Shown here piece by piece: positions 19,909 to 22,552 of a stretch of DNA of 22,552 nucleotides. The notes below the pieces were generated by a model. It was not told the origin of the DNA. It did not search any database and saw only the letters and a list, made by a program, of their open reading frames with translations. Where the stretch lies: contig LSSL01006050.1 of the NCBI GenBank assembly GCA_001953115.1, positions 1-22,552 of the forward strand. Reading direction: 5' to 3'. Every line of letters starts with the position of its first letter. The stretch's first letter is position 1. Source of the stretch: Smittium mucronatum (lineage: Eukaryota; Kickxellomycota; Harpellomycetes; Harpellales; Legeriomycetaceae). The position numbers and the translations under genes are program-made.

Positions 19909-21322
19909 TCATTTCTTTACTAACAGCGATGAAATTGATTGCTTTAGAGTTTGGCATTTGGATGCCAATATTTCAATTGCCATATGGAGCAACTCAGGGG
20001 GAGAGATGGCTCCAGTAGACTCGATATTAAATATGAAATGGTCTCTAACACGTTCCAATTTGACCTTACCGTCGAATTCGCTGTGGCGCAGAACCTCTCG
20101 GCTCACTGTATCTTTTCGTGGATTAACGACTTTAGGCACCATCTTTCCGTTCTCGGATATGACATCGACTACTCCTTCAGGAAAGCATTTCTGGAACTTG
20201 TATGCATCATCTCCGCTTATATCTCCTGTTATTATTATTTTTGGGAGTAATCGGTAAGACGCAGTAGCAACAGGTGAAAACTTGGCATGATCTCTGCCTA
20301 TTCCCTTCTGACAATGCAGCTCACAGCTTATTTCCTGTCCGGGTCGGAGTTTAGCAATTAAAATATCATCATGTACTGGCTTTATTGGGGAATCCGAGAA
20401 CCTCTCTGCTTGATCACCTTTAGGATCCCATTTCAAATGACTTGAGTATACACTGCTGTTAATGTATTTTTTTTTGGGATCAGTCTCTGAACTGCTAGCT
20501 CCTGGATTAAATCTGCATCCAATGTTTAATTTGAATACAATAGTGTTCTGGTCAGTTGGATCCTCATCCGCTTTTTTTTAAAAAAATAATATAAATATAA
20601 ATATAAAATAATAATACAAAAAACGCTACTTATAATAGATATAGACTATTTACCATCCTTCCAAGAGAATTCTCTGGGATCTGCTTTGATTGGAATCAGA
20701 CCCAGCCTCTGAGAAAGAACTTCATCTTGAATCACGCCCGTATTATTAAGCATATACACTTTCTCTATTGCCATAGTTGGAATCTAAGTAAAAAAAATAT
20801 TTATAAGTTACACCATAAAAGGATTATCAAAGCAAATAAAATTTACTTCTGATATTAAAATCCTTCGTAGCGCATTCGCGATTGACGCGTCAACTCCAAT
20901 CAGGTCAAATTCCATTTCTATAGGCGAAACTTTCCATATTTTGATTTTTAGTTTCTAAAAACAAAATAAAAAATAAATCAACCCATTTAACTAGGGACGA
21001 GAAAAAATTGTGCTATATATAAATCGAGTTTTATATCTTTGAAAATTTACTTTAGTCAGATTTTCGATCGAAAAATCTGTTTCGGATCCAAATTCAGTCA
21101 GAGGAATATCAGTGCTGGAAACCTAAACGTGACAAAATATATGATTAATCGGTTAATGATACTCTTTTAGATATCTGCACCATAATTAGTTTAAAAATGC
21201 ATATATCCCTTGAGCAAAAACTCGAGGTTTAGCTTTTTTCGTCTTTAAAACATTGCACTAAATGTGTAACTTACATCTTGGACTTGATCCTTTAGAATCT
21301 TGACGTTTGCAGATTTACTCAT
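19909..21322 (-). CDS. RPC40: RNA polymerase I and III shared subunit AC40 (RPAC1), 5 exons
   Basis: AC40 pairs with AC19 to form the alpha-like assembly platform of nuclear RNA polymerases I and III. In coding order on the minus strand, exons are 21322-21275, 21122-21051, 20954-20847, 20783-20654 and 20570-19909. Introns are 152, 96, 63 and 83 nt, all GT-AG. The spliced protein is 339 residues, against 335 in yeast Rpc40 and 346 in human POLR1C. The alpha-subunit signature lies at 55-76 ([20 protein letters not shown]). [15 protein letters not shown], then [20 protein letters not shown] follow at 77-112. The last exon holds [48 protein letters not shown] and [12 protein letters not shown]. 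The start is the first ATG, with a 16-codon first exon ending in GTAAGT. The plus-strand frames at 19847-20257 and 19951-20250 are shadows. The gene looks intact. Confidence 0.97.
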
Positions 21323-21844
21323 TTTGGTTTTTCTATAACAAAATATCTGAATTTATTTGTTTTTACCTGTGGATTAATGCACTGTGGATCGGATCATCAA
21401 AAGTCATTATTTTGCTGTATAAAAAATTTTATAAAAAAAAATTGTTGAAATTTTGCTCTTTCAGTGGTATCCGGAAAGCTTTATATTATTGGCCAGAACA
21501 ATCACTACTCAGGTACATAATTCGATAACCCTTTTACTTGGTGAGTGGAATTTAAGCTTATCAAAACTCTGAAATTATTTGGCAAATAGGCGCTGTTTAC
21601 TAATTTAGACCATTGAGTGGATTCACTCTAAATTTCGAAACTTTTCTTATTAATTCTCAAATTCTGATTATTCAAACTTGAATGTTATAACATTTGAGGT
21701 ATACAGAATCAAAATCGGTTTGAAGACAGGAATTCCAAACCCCATAATATTATGAAAAAACATATCTACTGTACCGAAATCTTTATGTACTAAGTTCGGA
21801 GTTTGAAAACCAGGTGGTTCTCAGATCTTGGTGTCAAATTGGAT
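21323..21844. other. RPC40 upstream region, otherwise gene-free
   Basis: The RPC40 promoter must lie in the first few hundred bases, on the minus strand. The only TATA-like candidate is the A/T block at about 21418-21440, roughly 100 bp from the start codon. The 73-codon plus-strand frame at 21307-21528 runs antisense over the first RPC40 exon, is hydrophobic and A/T-driven, and has no motif. Small dyads are GAGTG-gatt-CACTC near 21614-21627 and CATAATATTATG near 21743-21754. I see no gene. Confidence 0.4.
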
Positions 21845-21920
21845 TACTGAAGCACCCTGCTTAAGTGCGCAAATTGAATCCAGATTAAAAAAGTGCGCAC
21901 TTAAGCGGAACTCTACTGTA
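21845..21920. mobile_element. Palindromic mini-element with TA ends (Tc1/mariner or pogo type)
   Basis: The 13-mer GCTTAAGTGCGCA at 21859-21871 is exactly inverted at 21894-21906. The outermost bases give TA-CTGAAGCACCCT on the left and, on the reverse strand, TA-CAGTAGAGTTCC on the right. TA duplications and CAGT-like termini followed by a GCTTAAGTGC-type block are typical of the Tc1/mariner-pogo superfamily. Only about 22 bp separate the inverted blocks, so the unit is little more than two fused ends and cannot encode protein. Flanks ATTGGAT and ATCCAAT are themselves inverted. Confidence 0.65.
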
Positions 21921-22048
21921 ATCCAATAATAAATTCAATTTGATAATTTCTATCCAATTGAATTTATTAAATTTTACTATAAGTTATTGAATATCAAAAA
22001 CCCCACCCCTAAGAGTGAAATACTTTGCCGTAATTTAGGGGCTTAATA
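21921..22048. other. Gene-free A/T-rich spacer
   Basis: A/T-rich spacer between the mini-element and the more G/C-balanced right end. It contains the C-rich patch CCCCACCCCTAAG near 22000. No coding or regulatory signal was recognised. Confidence 0.4.
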
Positions 22049-22288
22049 GTGTACTTTTCGAAGCACACTAGACCAAAATTTCACACAGAGTTGTACTATT
22101 CTTGGTTGAGAATAGTGGAGACAGCGCACAGCGATTCGGAGGACAGCGATTCCAGAGGAGGAATCGATCGCTTAGCACAGCTGAGACATATTCTAGTGCG
22201 CAAGTCCAGCTTTCGACAGTCAGATGGATTTCAGCGTCTAACAGCTATTTGTAGGAAAGCCATGTCGACCAATCCCACGTTTGGGTAG
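22049..22288 (+). other. Unclassified open frame in G/C-balanced segment
   Basis: An 80-codon open frame, ending at a TAG at 22286-22288, coincides with a sudden rise in G/C. It has no ATG near its beginning (the first in-frame ATG is at about 22223), so it would be an internal exon or a fragment. The product is charged and Ser/Arg-rich: ETAHSDSEDSDSRGGIDRL, then LRHILVRKSSFRQSDGFQRL. I recognise no family. A tandem pair, ACAGCGATTC-GGAGG (22128-22142) and ACAGCGATTCCAGAGG (22143-22158), encodes the two Asp/Ser repeats. It could be the 3' part of a mobile-element polyprotein or an exon of a gene reaching beyond the window. Confidence 0.25.
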
Positions 22289-22552
22289 GAGCCTAATTTT
22301 ATTAATCCTGTTAGAAGTAGGCTCTGACTAGGAGCTCGATAGATTCAATGAACTATTGTTCGTTGACAAAGAGCTCAATTCTTGACTGCACGCAACCTCA
22401 GTCATCCAGCCTACTTGAAGCAATGCCAGGCGGGGTCTTTTGGTTGGTAGATTGAACCCTTATTCCGTAGGTACGAAGCCGGTAGTCCGGAAGAGGAGCT
22501 TATTGTAGTTAGGATAATAGTCTTTTCTATACGAATTTTTCTTTTTTTCATA
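22289..22552. other. G/C-balanced segment at window edge, possible LTR
   Basis: No open frame. The sequence has higher complexity than the rest of the window. TGTTAGAAGTAGG begins at 22309, shortly after the stop of the preceding frame; many LTRs start with TGTTA or similar. There is no convincing polypurine tract before it, and the other end, if any, is outside the window. GAGCCTA at 22289-22295 is inverted as TAGGCTC at 22318-22324. The LTR reading is speculative. Confidence 0.2.

Noticed and set aside
19847..20257. Two plus-strand open frames (19847-20257 and 19951-20250)
   Set aside because: They lie antisense to the conserved last exon of RPC40 and show no motif. They are shadow frames.
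22440..22475. Minus-strand GGGTTCAATCTACC as a tRNA B box
   Set aside because: The last two consensus Cs do not fit, and no anticodon stem, D arm or acceptor stem could be formed around it.

Overview
This is an A+T-rich eukaryotic window, almost certainly nuclear DNA of a fungus. It holds two intact, intron-containing housekeeping genes in the last fifth and mostly decayed mobile elements and gene-free A/T-rich DNA in the rest. The fungal assignment rests on a 300-residue, single-function SAICAR synthetase of the yeast Ade1 type (animals have it fused to a carboxylase) and on short GT-AG introns, mostly 59-96 nt. The heavy A/T bias and transposon load would suit an early-diverging fungal lineage, but I cannot name one from the sequence.

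Layout. 1-550: remnant of a Tc1/mariner-type transposase. 550-9220: a gene desert with homopolymers, a perfect hairpin, a tRNA-like relic, scattered broken coding traces and one copy of a dispersed repeat. 9221-14866: an ancient full-length non-LTR retrotransposon (LINE), with ORF1 and an ORF2 carrying endonuclease, reverse transcriptase and a C-terminal zinc-motif domain, broken by many stops and frameshifts. 14941-15687: a pair of roughly 90-bp inverted repeats around a 0.56-kb centre, directly behind the LINE. 15690-18570: more non-genic DNA, with a 21-G run, the second copy of the dispersed repeat, a piggyBac-type miniature element flanked by TTAA, and an unidentified broken reading frame.

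18572-19717 (+) is ADE1 (phosphoribosylaminoimidazole-succinocarboxamide synthase), in five exons including one of only 24 nt. 19909-21322 (-) is the shared RNA polymerase I and III subunit AC40 (RPC40/POLR1C), also in five exons. The two genes converge, with 191 bp between their stop codons. They have no common pathway; one serves purine synthesis and the other rRNA, 5S and tRNA transcription, so the arrangement looks incidental.

21323-22552 contains a tiny palindromic element with TA at both ends, inserted in a perfectly palindromic target, and then an abrupt shift at about 22,030 to more G/C-balanced sequence that runs off the window and may be the edge of another mobile element. I found no CRISPR array, rRNA gene or intact tRNA. 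I found no convincing novel biological system; the points most worth a second look are the miniature elements, the dispersed repeat and the broken frame upstream of ADE1.
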